A DNA stretch of 6,370 nt from Anaerolineae bacterium (GTDB lineage: Bacteria; Chloroflexota; Anaerolineae; Aggregatilineales; Aggregatilineaceae). A program made the translations under genes and the position numbers. The notes under the pieces were generated by a model. The model was not told the origin of the DNA and made no database searches. It was given only the letters and a program-made list of their open reading frames with translations. Numbering within the stretch: position 1 is the first letter of the stretch; each line of letters starts with the position of its first letter. The stretch spans positions 1 through 6,370 of the forward strand of contig JADLHR010000384.1 in assembly GCA_020848665.1 (NCBI GenBank), written 5' to 3'. Shown here piece after piece: positions 1 to 4,258 of this stretch.

Positions 1-2
1 CC

Positions 3-53
3 TTCGCCAGCGACAGCTCGATCCGCGCCCGGCCCGATATTCAACTCGGCTGA
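3..53 (+). CDS. Possible 3' end of an upstream gene (partial)
   Basis: The third forward frame is open from the window edge to a TGA at 51-53 and reads FASDSSIRARPDIQLG. Eleven of its sixteen sense codons end in C and two in G, like the real genes in this window. The other two forward frames are also open here, so the call rests on codon style and on the position of the stop before a more AT-rich intergenic stretch. No domain can be recognised in 16 residues. A short imperfect hairpin (CGCCA/TGGCG, about 84-102) follows and could be a weak terminator. The product is unknown and the call is tentative. Confidence 0.3.
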   Translation, partial: FASDSSIRARPDIQLG

Positions 54-116
54 TTTCGCGTCCGCCTGCCATTGGTACGACGCGCCAGTTGCGTCTTTGG
101 CGAAAAGTCCGCACAC

Positions 117-129
117 TTAGAGTATCTAA
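117..129. promoter_or_regulatory. Short perfect dyad in the leader of the proline-rich membrane protein gene
   Basis: TTAGA-GTA-TCTAA is a perfect 5-bp inverted repeat with a 3-bp centre. It lies in the most AT-rich part of the 5' region, 64 bp before the chosen start. It overlaps -10-like hexamers (TAGAGT at 118-123, TATCTA at 123-128). A -35-like TTGGCG sits at 97-102, but the spacings (15 or 20 bp) are poor. This could be an operator over a weak promoter. The dyad is visible, but its function is a guess. Confidence 0.2.
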
Positions 130-192
130 AACCTTGTGGCCGCGCCCGGCCTTCCGGCAGGAGCGCCGCCACTGCGTCAGGGAGAGGTCGCC

Positions 193-804
193 ATGAGTGA
201 AGAACGCCAGCCATTTGACGCGCCACCGCCCGATCCGCAGCCTACCCCGCCGGGGCCGCCACCGGTTTCCGAGCAGCCCGTGCCGCCGCCCCCGCCGCCC
301 AGCGAGCGCCTGCAAGGTGCCCCGCCTCCGCCGCCGCCAAATATCGGCGCGCTGCCTCCGCGTCCGGCGCGCCCGGCCCTCAGCACCTCGGAATGGCTCA
401 AGCGCGGCGAGGGCTGGCTCAGCCAGCTTGGTATCGACTCCGGGCTGGCGACGCGCGTCACCGTCATCGCCCTGGTCGCGGGGGTGATCGGCGCGCTGCT
501 CGACGAAATTCTGGGGCTGCCAGGAATGACGCTGCGAACGTCCTTTGGCGGAACGCTGGTCGCCACGCTGAGCGGGCTGAGCTACGCTTACTACAAGGGC
601 CGCGAAGACGTGCCCGGCCTGATCATGGCCGCCTTCGCCGGGCTGGTGGCGTACCTGGCCTGGTACGTGATCACCGAAATCGTGAGCGACGCATTCCTGA
701 ACGTTCCCAAGGCGATGGTCAGCGGCATCCTGGCGGGCGTCATCGGCTTCGGCTGGCTGGCGCTGCTGCACGCCGTTCCGAAGCGCGTGGGCTGGTCACG
801 CTAG
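193..804 (+). CDS. Proline-rich N-terminal, four-helix membrane protein of unknown function
   Basis: The product is 203 aa. The ATG at 193 was chosen because GGAGAGG (181-187) lies 5 bp upstream; an in-frame GTG at 136 has no such site. Residues 1-65 are low-complexity and very proline-rich, with runs of six prolines near 31-36 and 44-49, so this part is probably a disordered tail. A short linker with SEWLKRGEGWLSQLG (65-80) follows. Four hydrophobic segments then sit at about 88-108, 118-134, 140-164 and 174-194, with a basic end (KRVGWSR). There is no signal peptide; by the positive-inside rule the proline tail is probably cytoplasmic. I recognise no enzymatic motif or named family. A proline tail on a small membrane domain suggests a scaffolding or protein-binding role, but that is inference. 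The stop codon is part of a CTAG tetramer that borders an inserted repeat element. The gene converges on ctaB. Confidence 0.8.
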   Translation: MSEERQPFDAPPPDPQPTPPGPPPVSEQPVPPPPPPSERLQGAPPPPPPNIGALPPRPARPALSTSEWLKRGEGWLSQLGIDSGLATRVTVIALVAGVIGALLDEILGLPGMTLRTSFGGTLVATLSGLSYAYYKGREDVPGLIMAAFAGLVAYLAWYVITEIVSDAFLNVPKAMVSGILAGVIGFGWLALLHAVPKRVGWSR

Positions 805-873
805 AGGCTGTTATGCACCGCGTGGTCTGGTTTCCAGGCCACCCCCCCATCCTTCCGACCTGCGGTCGGCTTT

Positions 874-940
874 CCTTCCCCCAGAACGAGGGAAGAAAAA
901 AAACAGAGCGGTCTCCCCTTCCCTCATTTTGGGGGGCAAG
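874..940. terminator. Internal hairpin of MITE copy 1, possible bidirectional terminator
   Basis: The left arm, 874-895 (CCTTCCCCCAGAACGAGGGAAG), pairs with the right arm, about 917-940. The inner 8 bp are perfect (GAGGGAAG/CTTCCCTC), and pairing continues outward through the CCCCC/GGGGG runs with a G-U wobble, a mismatch and small bulges. The loop contains A8. The hairpin sits between two convergent genes, so it could stop readthrough from either side. The structure is visible; terminator activity is inferred, because no clean U-tract directly follows the stem. Confidence 0.4.
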
Positions 941-957
941 GGGCCGGGGGAAGGGGG
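931..957 (+). other. Four-tract G-quadruplex motif, copy 1
   Basis: The + strand has G runs of 6, 4, 5 and 5 separated by CAA, CC and AA (931-936, 940-943, 946-950, 953-957). This meets the usual motif of four runs of at least three G with loops of 1-7 bases. The G tracts also form one side of the element's hairpin, so the two folds would compete. The motif is visible; folding in the cell is inferred. Confidence 0.6.
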
Positions 958-1059
958 CTTTTCTTGGGCGCAAGTTCATAACACGCTCTAGAGGCTGTTA
1001 TGCACCGCGTGGTCTGGTTTCCAGGCCACCCCCCATCCTTCCGACCTGCGGCCGGCTTT

Positions 1060-1127
1060 CCTTCCCCCAGAACGAGGGAAGGAAAAAAAGCCGGATGGTC
1101 TCCCCTTCCCTCATTTTGGGGGCAAGG
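1060..1127. terminator. Internal hairpin of MITE copy 2, possible bidirectional terminator
   Basis: The arms are 1060-1082 and 1104-1127. The inner 9 bp are perfect (GAGGGAAGG/CCTTCCCTC), followed by one G-U wobble, one mismatch and one bulge out to CCTT/AAGG. An outer pairing also exists: CCCCCCATCC in the left half (1029-1038) is the exact complement of GGATGGGGGG (1135-1144). Most of the element can therefore fold on itself. Terminator function for ctaB or its neighbour is inferred from location. Confidence 0.4.
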
Positions 1128-1144
1128 GGCCGGGGGATGGGGGG
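1118..1144 (+). other. Four-tract G-quadruplex motif, copy 2
   Basis: G runs of 5, 4, 5 and 6 are separated by CAA, CC and AT (1118-1122, 1126-1129, 1132-1136, 1139-1144). Tract lengths differ from copy 1, yet four runs of four or more G survive in both. On the ctaB side this strand is the template, so a structure here would meet RNA polymerase leaving ctaB. Confidence 0.6.
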
Positions 1145-1174
1145 CTTTTCTTGGGCGCAAGTTCATAACACGCT

Positions 1175-2092
1175 CTAGACCACTGACGCGACCGTCACCG
1201 CCAGCAGCACCACGCTCAGGTAAATGTTCGACACCTTGAAGATCGACATGGCGCGCGGCGCGGTGTAGCTGCTCAGCAGCCCCACCGACTCGCGCAGCAG
1301 CCACACTGTCGCCAGCGCGACCGGCGCCAGGTACAACCAGCCCAGCGCGCTGTGCAGCGCCAGCAGCAGGCCGAACAACCCGGTCATGACCGCGTGCGTC
1401 AGCATCCAGAAGATCGAGCGGCCGGGGCTGGAAACGACCGGCAGCATCGGCACACCCGCCCGCCCGTAGTCCTTGCGATAGGCCAGCGCCAGCGCCCAGA
1501 AATGAATCGGTGACCATGTGAACAGCAGCGCCGCCAGGATCAGCACGCCCGGATCGGCCCAGGCGCCGACTGCCGCCCCGCCGCTGATCACCGCCGCGCT
1601 GCCCGCCCCGCCGCCGATCACCACGTTCAGCACGCTGCGCGGCTTGAGCCAGATAGTGTAAATACCAACATAGATGAACGCGCCCAGCGCCAGCCAGAAC
1701 GCCAGCGCCGGGTTGCCCGCCAGCAGCGCGATCGCGCTCGCCCCGACGACCAGCCCGCTGGCAACGATCAGCGCCGCACGCGCGTTCACCTCGCCCGTGA
1801 CCAGCGGACGGCGCGCCGTGCGCTTCATCAGGCCGTCATGCCCGCGCTCGATATACTGGTTCAGCGCCGACGCTCCGGCGGCGGACATCGCGCCGGTCAG
1901 CAACAGCAGCCCCAGCTCGCCCCAGGTCGGGCGGCCATGCGACGCCAGCAGCGCCCCGCCGACCGACGCGAAAACAAGCAGCAGCACGATCCGCAGCTTG
2001 AACAAGACGACGATGGTGCTCAACAGCGAGGCGCGATTTTGCGCAGGGGCACGCACAGCAGAATGTGCGCCGGTGCGGGTAATCATGGACAT
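1175..2092 (-). CDS. ctaB: Protoheme IX farnesyltransferase (heme O synthase)
   Basis: The product is a 305-aa integral membrane prenyltransferase of the UbiA superfamily. It transfers a farnesyl group from farnesyl diphosphate to heme B, giving heme O for heme-copper oxidases and for heme A synthesis. Visible family motifs are FKLRIV (31-36), the metal/diphosphate site NQYIERGHD (78-86) followed by LMKRTARRPLVTGEV, YTIWLKPRSVLNVVIGGGAG (145-164), and FTWSPIHFWALALAYRKDY (191-209) followed by AGVPMLPVV. About eight to nine hydrophobic helices are present and the length is normal. The start at 2092 has AGGAG (2099-2103) 6 bp upstream on the minus strand; a second ATG two codons inside is less well spaced. 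In the N-x3-D-R-D-x-D motif of E. coli CyoE, two Asp positions read Glu and Gly here. The gene stands alone, without cox genes beside it, and diverges from the CNNM/CBS gene. Its stop codon lies in the CTAG bordering the repeat array. Confidence 0.95.
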   Translation of the reverse strand: MSMITRTGAHSAVRAPAQNRASLLSTIVVLFKLRIVLLLVFASVGGALLASHGRPTWGELGLLLLTGAMSAAGASALNQYIERGHDGLMKRTARRPLVTGEVNARAALIVASGLVVGASAIALLAGNPALAFWLALGAFIYVGIYTIWLKPRSVLNVVIGGGAGSAAVISGGAAVGAWADPGVLILAALLFTWSPIHFWALALAYRKDYGRAGVPMLPVVSSPGRSIFWMLTHAVMTGLFGLLLALHSALGWLYLAPVALATVWLLRESVGLLSSYTAPRAMSIFKVSNIYLSVVLLAVTVASVV

Positions 2093-2191
2093 GCCGGACT
2101 CCTGTGCGCGGCGCGGCGCGCAACGTTAATGGGATCGAGTCGCTTCCGGGTAACCAGGGGGCGATGGAAGTGCGGCGCGTGAATTTACTCG

Positions 2192-2220
2192 ATTTTAGTC
2201 TATTCAATCTGAAATAACCA
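2192..2220 (-). promoter_or_regulatory. Candidate ctaB promoter in the divergent spacer
   Basis: The 232-bp spacer between ctaB and the divergent gene has one AT-rich patch (about 2181-2220). On the minus strand it contains TAAAAT (2192-2197, five of six matches to TATAAT), with a weak TGGTTA 17 bp upstream (2215-2220). This would give a ctaB leader of about 95 nt. A near-dyad, TATTCA-ATC-TGAAATA (2201-2216), overlaps the patch. No convincing plus-strand hexamer pair was found for the divergent gene. The rest of the spacer shows nothing recognisable. Confidence 0.3.
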
Positions 2221-2324
2221 GCCCGGTTCCGCCGCACAAGAGGGTTGCCGCTGGTCCGGTCTTCCGGCACAATTGAGATCAGCGCGCGCCGCTGCTGTCG
2301 CTCGCGCCGAGGAAAAGCAGGCTC

Positions 2325-3656
2325 ATGTCCCGAGTTGTGATCGAAATCACCATTATCCTGTTCCTTCTGCTGCTGAACGGCGTCTTCGCCATGTCGGAGA
2401 TGGCCGTCGTATCGGCGCGCCGCGCACGCCTGCAGGACCAGGCTAATCGCGGCAGCAAGGGCGCCAGGCGCGCGCTGGCGCTGGCCGCCGCCCCGGACCG
2501 CTTTCTCTCGACCGTGCAGATCGGGATCACGCTGGTCGGCGTCCTGGCAGGCGCCTTCGGTGGGCAGTCCATCGCCTCGCTGCTCTCCGACCAGGTGCGC
2601 AAAGTCGAGCCGCTGGCGTCCTACGCCGACGCGATCGGCCTGGGGCTGGTCGTGCTGGCGATCACCTACCTCTCGCTGGTGATCGGCGAGTTGGTGCCGA
2701 AGCGCATCGCGCTGCAAAATCCTGAAGGGATCGCTGCGCGCGTCGCCGCGCCAATGAGCTTTCTATCGAAGCTGGCCTCGCCGCTGGTGCGCGTGCTGAG
2801 CGCCTCGACCACCTTCGTCATTCGCCTGATCGGCCTGCGCGCGGCGGGCGAAACACCGGTCACCGAAGAAGAAATCCGCATCCTGATCGGTGAAGGGACC
2901 GAGGCCGGAGTTTTCAACCTGCGCGAGCAGGAGATGGTCGAGAGCATCTTCCGGCTGGACGACCGCCACCTCAGCACGCTGATGACACCCCACACCGAGA
3001 TCGTCTGGCTGGATGTGGACGACCCGCCGGAAATCCTCCGCGCCAAGCTGATCGGCTGCGAATTCTCGACCGTTCCCCTCGTGCGCGGCAGTCTCGATAA
3101 CCTGATCGGCATGGTGCGGGCGGTGGATGTAGCGGGCCAGCTCCTCGCGTCGGAGCCGCTCGATCTTGAGAAGATCGCGCGCCCGGTGCGCTTCGTGCCG
3201 GAGACGACCACCATCTCGCGCCTGGTCGAGCAGCTTCGGCTCAGCGCCGAGCACAGCGTGATGGTCATTGACGAGCACGGCGGCATCCAGGGGCTGATCA
3301 CCGAGCACGACATCCTGGAGGCAATCGTCGGCGATCTACCCTCCGGCCAGGACCTGAGCGAACCACAGGCCGTGCAGCGCGAGGACGGCTCGTGGCTGCT
3401 CGACGGGCTGATGACGATCGACGAGGTGCGCAACGTGCTGGCGAGCGGCCCGCTGCCGGGCGGGGAGCGAGGCACGTTCGAGACGCTTGGCGGCTTCGTG
3501 ATGGACCGCCTCGGCGCGATCCCCACGACCGGCGCGCACTTCCACTGGGGCCGTTATCGCTTCGAGGTAGTCGATATGGACGGCCATCGCGTCGATAAAA
3601 TCCTGGTCACGACCCCGCCTGACACGAACTCGACCGATCCTGCATCCAACCAATAG
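2325..3656 (+). CDS. CNNM/DUF21-CBS-CorC_HlyC membrane protein (hemolysin-like, putative ion transporter)
   Basis: The product is 443 aa with the standard order of this family. The N-terminal DUF21/CNNM membrane domain covers about 1-185, with LNGVFAMSEMAVVSARRARL (17-36), LSTVQIGITLVGVLAGAFGG (61-80) and the hallmark GELVPKR (121-127). A CBS pair follows, with MTPHTEIVWLD (220-230) opening CBS1 (about 216-275) and VIDEHGGIQGLITEHDILEA (314-333) in CBS2 (about 284-340). A CorC_HlyC domain (about 350-430) contains FETLGGFVMDRLGAIP. Family members are linked to Mg2+ or Co2+ efflux and resistance, and the CBS pair binds adenine nucleotides such as ATP. The old name 'hemolysin' does not imply a toxin. 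The ATG at 2325 has GAGGA (2309-2313) 11 bp upstream, an acceptable but long spacing. No defect is seen. The exact substrate cannot be read from the sequence. Confidence 0.93.
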   Translation: MSRVVIEITIILFLLLLNGVFAMSEMAVVSARRARLQDQANRGSKGARRALALAAAPDRFLSTVQIGITLVGVLAGAFGGQSIASLLSDQVRKVEPLASYADAIGLGLVVLAITYLSLVIGELVPKRIALQNPEGIAARVAAPMSFLSKLASPLVRVLSASTTFVIRLIGLRAAGETPVTEEEIRILIGEGTEAGVFNLREQEMVESIFRLDDRHLSTLMTPHTEIVWLDVDDPPEILRAKLIGCEFSTVPLVRGSLDNLIGMVRAVDVAGQLLASEPLDLEKIARPVRFVPETTTISRLVEQLRLSAEHSVMVIDEHGGIQGLITEHDILEAIVGDLPSGQDLSEPQAVQREDGSWLLDGLMTIDEVRNVLASGPLPGGERGTFETLGGFVMDRLGAIPTTGAHFHWGRYRFEVVDMDGHRVDKILVTTPPDTNSTDPASNQ

Positions 3657-3660
3657 CCAC

Positions 3661-3677
3661 GCGGGAACACTTCCCGC
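3661..3677. repeat. Perfect GC-rich inverted repeat just after the CNNM/CBS gene
   Basis: GCGGGAA-CAC-TTCCCGC is a 7-bp perfect stem with a 3-base loop, starting 4 bp after the stop codon. Position suggests a terminator, but no T-tract follows, so it may instead only stabilise the mRNA end or bind a protein. A 12-bp direct repeat, CGCCGCAGCAGC, follows at 3675-3686 and 3691-3702, likely produced by slippage. Confidence 0.4.
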
Positions 3678-3710
3678 CGCAGCAGCAGCGCGCCGCAGCA
3701 GCGCGGTGCA

Positions 3711-3736
3711 ATAGCGCAATACAGTAGTGCTATACT
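3711..3736 (+). promoter_or_regulatory. Extended -10 promoter with overlapping dyad, before the DUF2892 gene
   Basis: TATACT (3731-3736, five of six to consensus) is preceded by TGC (3728-3730), giving an extended -10 element. The expected -35 position (3708-3713, GCAATA) is poor, which the extended -10 can compensate. Transcription would begin near 3743, about 30 nt before the start codon. An imperfect inverted repeat, ATAGCGCAA (3711-3719) and TAGTGCTAT (3725-3733), matches at 7 of 9 positions and overlaps the -10, as an operator would. The promoter is fairly convincing; the operator is inferred. Confidence 0.5.
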
Positions 3737-3774
3737 GAGGACAAGGGTTACGCAGGATTCAGGAGAAGCCGCAC

Positions 3775-4002
3775 ATGAACAGCCTGGTTCAGTTCCTCGC
3801 CAGCATGAACGGCCGCATTCTACGCGCGGTTGCTGGTATCGTCTTGATCGTGGTAGGGCTAGTCGTAGGCGACACCGCCGGCTGGATCATCGCCCTTATT
3901 GGCCTGATCCCGCTGGCCGCTGGCGTCTTTGATTTCTGCTTGCTGGCGCCGCTTGGCGGCCTTCCATTCTGGGGCAGAGACATTCGCCGGAGAGCCAAGT
4001 AG
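3775..4002 (+). CDS. Small DUF2892/YgaP-type membrane protein
   Basis: The product is 75 aa. AGGAG at 3761-3765 lies 9 bp before the ATG. The sequence has a short polar start with MNGRILRAVAG (11-21), a first hydrophobic helix (about 18-32), a turn with GDTAGW, a second helix (about 37-51), then FDFCLLAPLGGLPFWG and a basic end (RDIRRRAK). This pattern (NGRxLR, two helices joined by a short turn, then a Cys followed by APLxGxPFxG) matches DUF2892, the small transmembrane domain also found attached to rhodanese in YgaP. The free-standing form has no established function. The lone Cys at the second helix end is the family's usual conserved position. It probably has its own promoter and is followed by a hairpin terminator. 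Confidence 0.8.
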   Translation: MNSLVQFLASMNGRILRAVAGIVLIVVGLVVGDTAGWIIALIGLIPLAAGVFDFCLLAPLGGLPFWGRDIRRRAK

Positions 4003-4023
4003 GCGCTCGCCCTGGGCAGCGGC

Positions 4024-4056
4024 AAAACTGGGCGGCCCTGGGGGAGAGCCGCCCAG
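4024..4056 (-). terminator. Rho-independent terminator, best on the minus strand
   Basis: CTGGGCGGC (4028-4036) and GCCGCCCAG (4048-4056) form a perfect 9-bp GC-rich stem with an 11-base loop. Read on the minus strand the stem is followed directly by TTTT (complement of 4024-4027). Read on the plus strand it is followed only by CTTTC. It therefore works best for a minus-strand transcript, though it could also end the DUF2892 message, whose stop codon lies 25 bp before the stem. There is no annotated minus-strand gene just upstream, so its better orientation supports a separate small transcript. Confidence 0.6.
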
Positions 4057-4062
4057 CTTTCA

Positions 4063-4105
4063 CCGGCACGCTGCACGGGGTTGGGGGGATAACCAGGCGT
4101 GCCGG
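4063..4105. repeat. Perfect 9-bp inverted repeat in the intergenic RNA region
   Basis: CCGGCACGC (4063-4071) and GCGTGCCGG (4097-4105) pair perfectly around a 25-base loop. The pairing extends to 11 of 12 by TC/GA outside a mismatch. The loop is strongly biased (G-rich on plus, C-rich on minus). It lies directly upstream of the minus-strand terminator, so it would be a second stem in the predicted RNA. A separate 10-bp palindrome, ACAACGTTGT, lies at 4111-4120. Confidence 0.55.
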
Positions 4106-4188
4106 CGAAAACAACGTTGTGCGCTCAGGTCCGCGCGTACAGTCCGACGCGATCCACGGAGACGCTCACCGGATGTTGTTCATTCTCT

Positions 4189-4217
4189 AGCATACGAACG
4201 CTTGTTCTAAATGTCAA
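4189..4217 (-). promoter_or_regulatory. Strong sigma70-type promoter reading leftward
   Basis: On the minus strand, TTGACA (complement of 4212-4217, six of six) is followed after exactly 17 bp by TATGCT (complement of 4189-4194, four of six). This is the best hexamer pair in the window. It lies in a locally AT-rich patch and points away from the glycosyltransferase gene, into the gap after the DUF2892 gene. The start point would be near 4181-4183. No annotated gene lies directly downstream on that strand. Confidence 0.6.
4195..4208 (-). promoter_or_regulatory. LexA-like SOS box inside the promoter spacer
   Basis: The minus strand reads AGAACAAGCGTTCG. The Gram-positive LexA (DinR) consensus is CGAAC-RNRY-GTTY followed by C or G in different descriptions. 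The core GAAC-AAGC-GTTC matches fully, including the RNRY centre, and one or two flanking bases differ. The site fills the spacer between -35 and -10, where LexA binding would block RNA polymerase. That a LexA of this type occurs in the host is inferred from the suspected phylum; no lexA gene is in the window. Confidence 0.5.
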
Positions 4218-4258
4218 GTTAAGAATGCACAAAGACAGCGTGATGCGTCTTCCACCGC

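Larger units (their letters stand above)
805..987. mobile_element. MITE-like element, copy 1
   Basis: The element is 183 bp and non-coding. Its ends are AGGCTGTTATG (805-815) and CATAACACGCT (977-987). The reverse complement of the right end, AGCGTGTTATG, matches the left end at 9 of 11 positions. Counting inside a TA duplication instead, the ends are GAGGCTGTTATG and GAGCGTGTTATG. The interior is largely self-complementary: a C-rich/pyrimidine left half pairs with a G-rich right half, forming a long imperfect hairpin. Short size, terminal inverted repeats, a target duplication and no reading frame fit a MITE mobilised in trans by an IS5-like transposase. The family assignment is an inference from the ends and the CTAG target. 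Confidence 0.75.
992..1174. mobile_element. MITE-like element, copy 2
   Basis: This copy has the same length, orientation and terminal repeats as the copy to its left (AGGCTGTTATG at 992-1002, CATAACACGCT at 1164-1174). It differs by a C7-to-C6 run, T-to-C in the GGTCGGC motif, a changed loop (AGCCGGAT instead of ACAGAGC) and G-run length shifts. In this copy the hairpin arms are slightly better paired: GAGGGAAGG and CCTTCCCTC match over 9 bp, against 8 bp in copy 1. The terminal repeats are identical in the two copies, so both may have stayed mobilisable, or they are recent. Confidence 0.75.
801..1178. repeat. Tandem pair of MITE-like elements framed by three CTAG sites
   Basis: CTAG occurs at 801-804, 988-991 and 1175-1178, spaced exactly 187 bp apart. 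Between them lie two direct copies of a 183-bp sequence that agree at roughly 94% of positions by eye. The differences are mainly changes in C, G and A run lengths plus a cluster near 896-910/1083-1097. CTAG behaves as a 4-bp target duplication, as known for the IS5 group of insertion sequences (YTAR targets). No transposase is encoded, so these are non-autonomous elements. The array could come from a second insertion into the CTAG beside the first copy, or from tandem duplication. The region accounts for the whole 370-bp gap between the two convergent genes. Confidence 0.8.
4024..4183 (-). ncRNA. Candidate SOS-controlled small RNA of about 160 nt (or remnant of a lost SOS gene)
   Basis: A consensus-like minus-strand promoter (4189-4217) should start transcription near 4181-4183, and a hairpin with TTTT ends it near 4024. 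The RNA would hold a 9-bp stem with a 25-base C-rich loop (4063-4105) and the terminator stem (4028-4056). Reading frames are unconvincing. An ATG exactly at the predicted start encodes only MNNIR. A GTG at 4169 gives 14 codons (VSVSVDRVGLYART) without a ribosome binding site. A longer minus-strand frame from 4076 runs through the terminator and into DUF2892 as antisense. I recognise no known RNA family. The promoter and hairpins are visible; an RNA product is inferred. The alternative is a promoter left behind after its gene was deleted. Confidence 0.4.

Noticed and set aside
136..192. A GTG start at 136 would add 19 residues to the proline-rich membrane protein.
   Set aside because: No Shine-Dalgarno precedes it, while GGAGAGG sits correctly before the ATG at 193; the added residues look like leader sequence.
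177..566. A minus-strand frame with glycine runs opposite the proline-rich tail.
   Set aside because: The glycines are the antisense of proline codons (CCG/CCC); there is no start signal or independent support.
805..1174. The repeated units were considered as a CRISPR array.
   Set aside because: There are only two long, near-identical units with no unique spacers of 25-40 bp. Terminal inverted repeats and CTAG flanks fit transposable elements.
393..1178. A long forward frame of 261 codons overlaps the membrane protein gene and runs through both repeat copies.
   Set aside because: It is a shadow in another frame of a GC-rich gene: arginine/alanine-rich with no motif, and its end is a translation of the repeats.
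1836..2717. A 293-codon minus-strand frame spanning the start of ctaB, the divergent spacer and the start of the CNNM/CBS gene.
   Set aside because: It overlaps two well-supported genes, has shadow-like composition (R, Q, A, H) and shows no domain.
4072..4096. The stem-loop with G/C-rich loop was considered as a riboswitch for a neighbouring gene.
   Set aside because: It lies downstream of the DUF2892 stop and is not in a 5' leader of any gene on either strand; no known aptamer motif is recognised.
4125..4169. The minus-strand frame VSVSVDRVGLYART, ending in TGA, resembles the N-terminal strand of serine recombinases (RVALYARVS-like) just downstream of the SOS-type promoter.
   Set aside because: Only about eight residues are similar, the catalytic Ser would be at the stop, there is no ribosome binding site, and the frame beyond it shows no recombinase motifs. 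It is too short to call a pseudogene.
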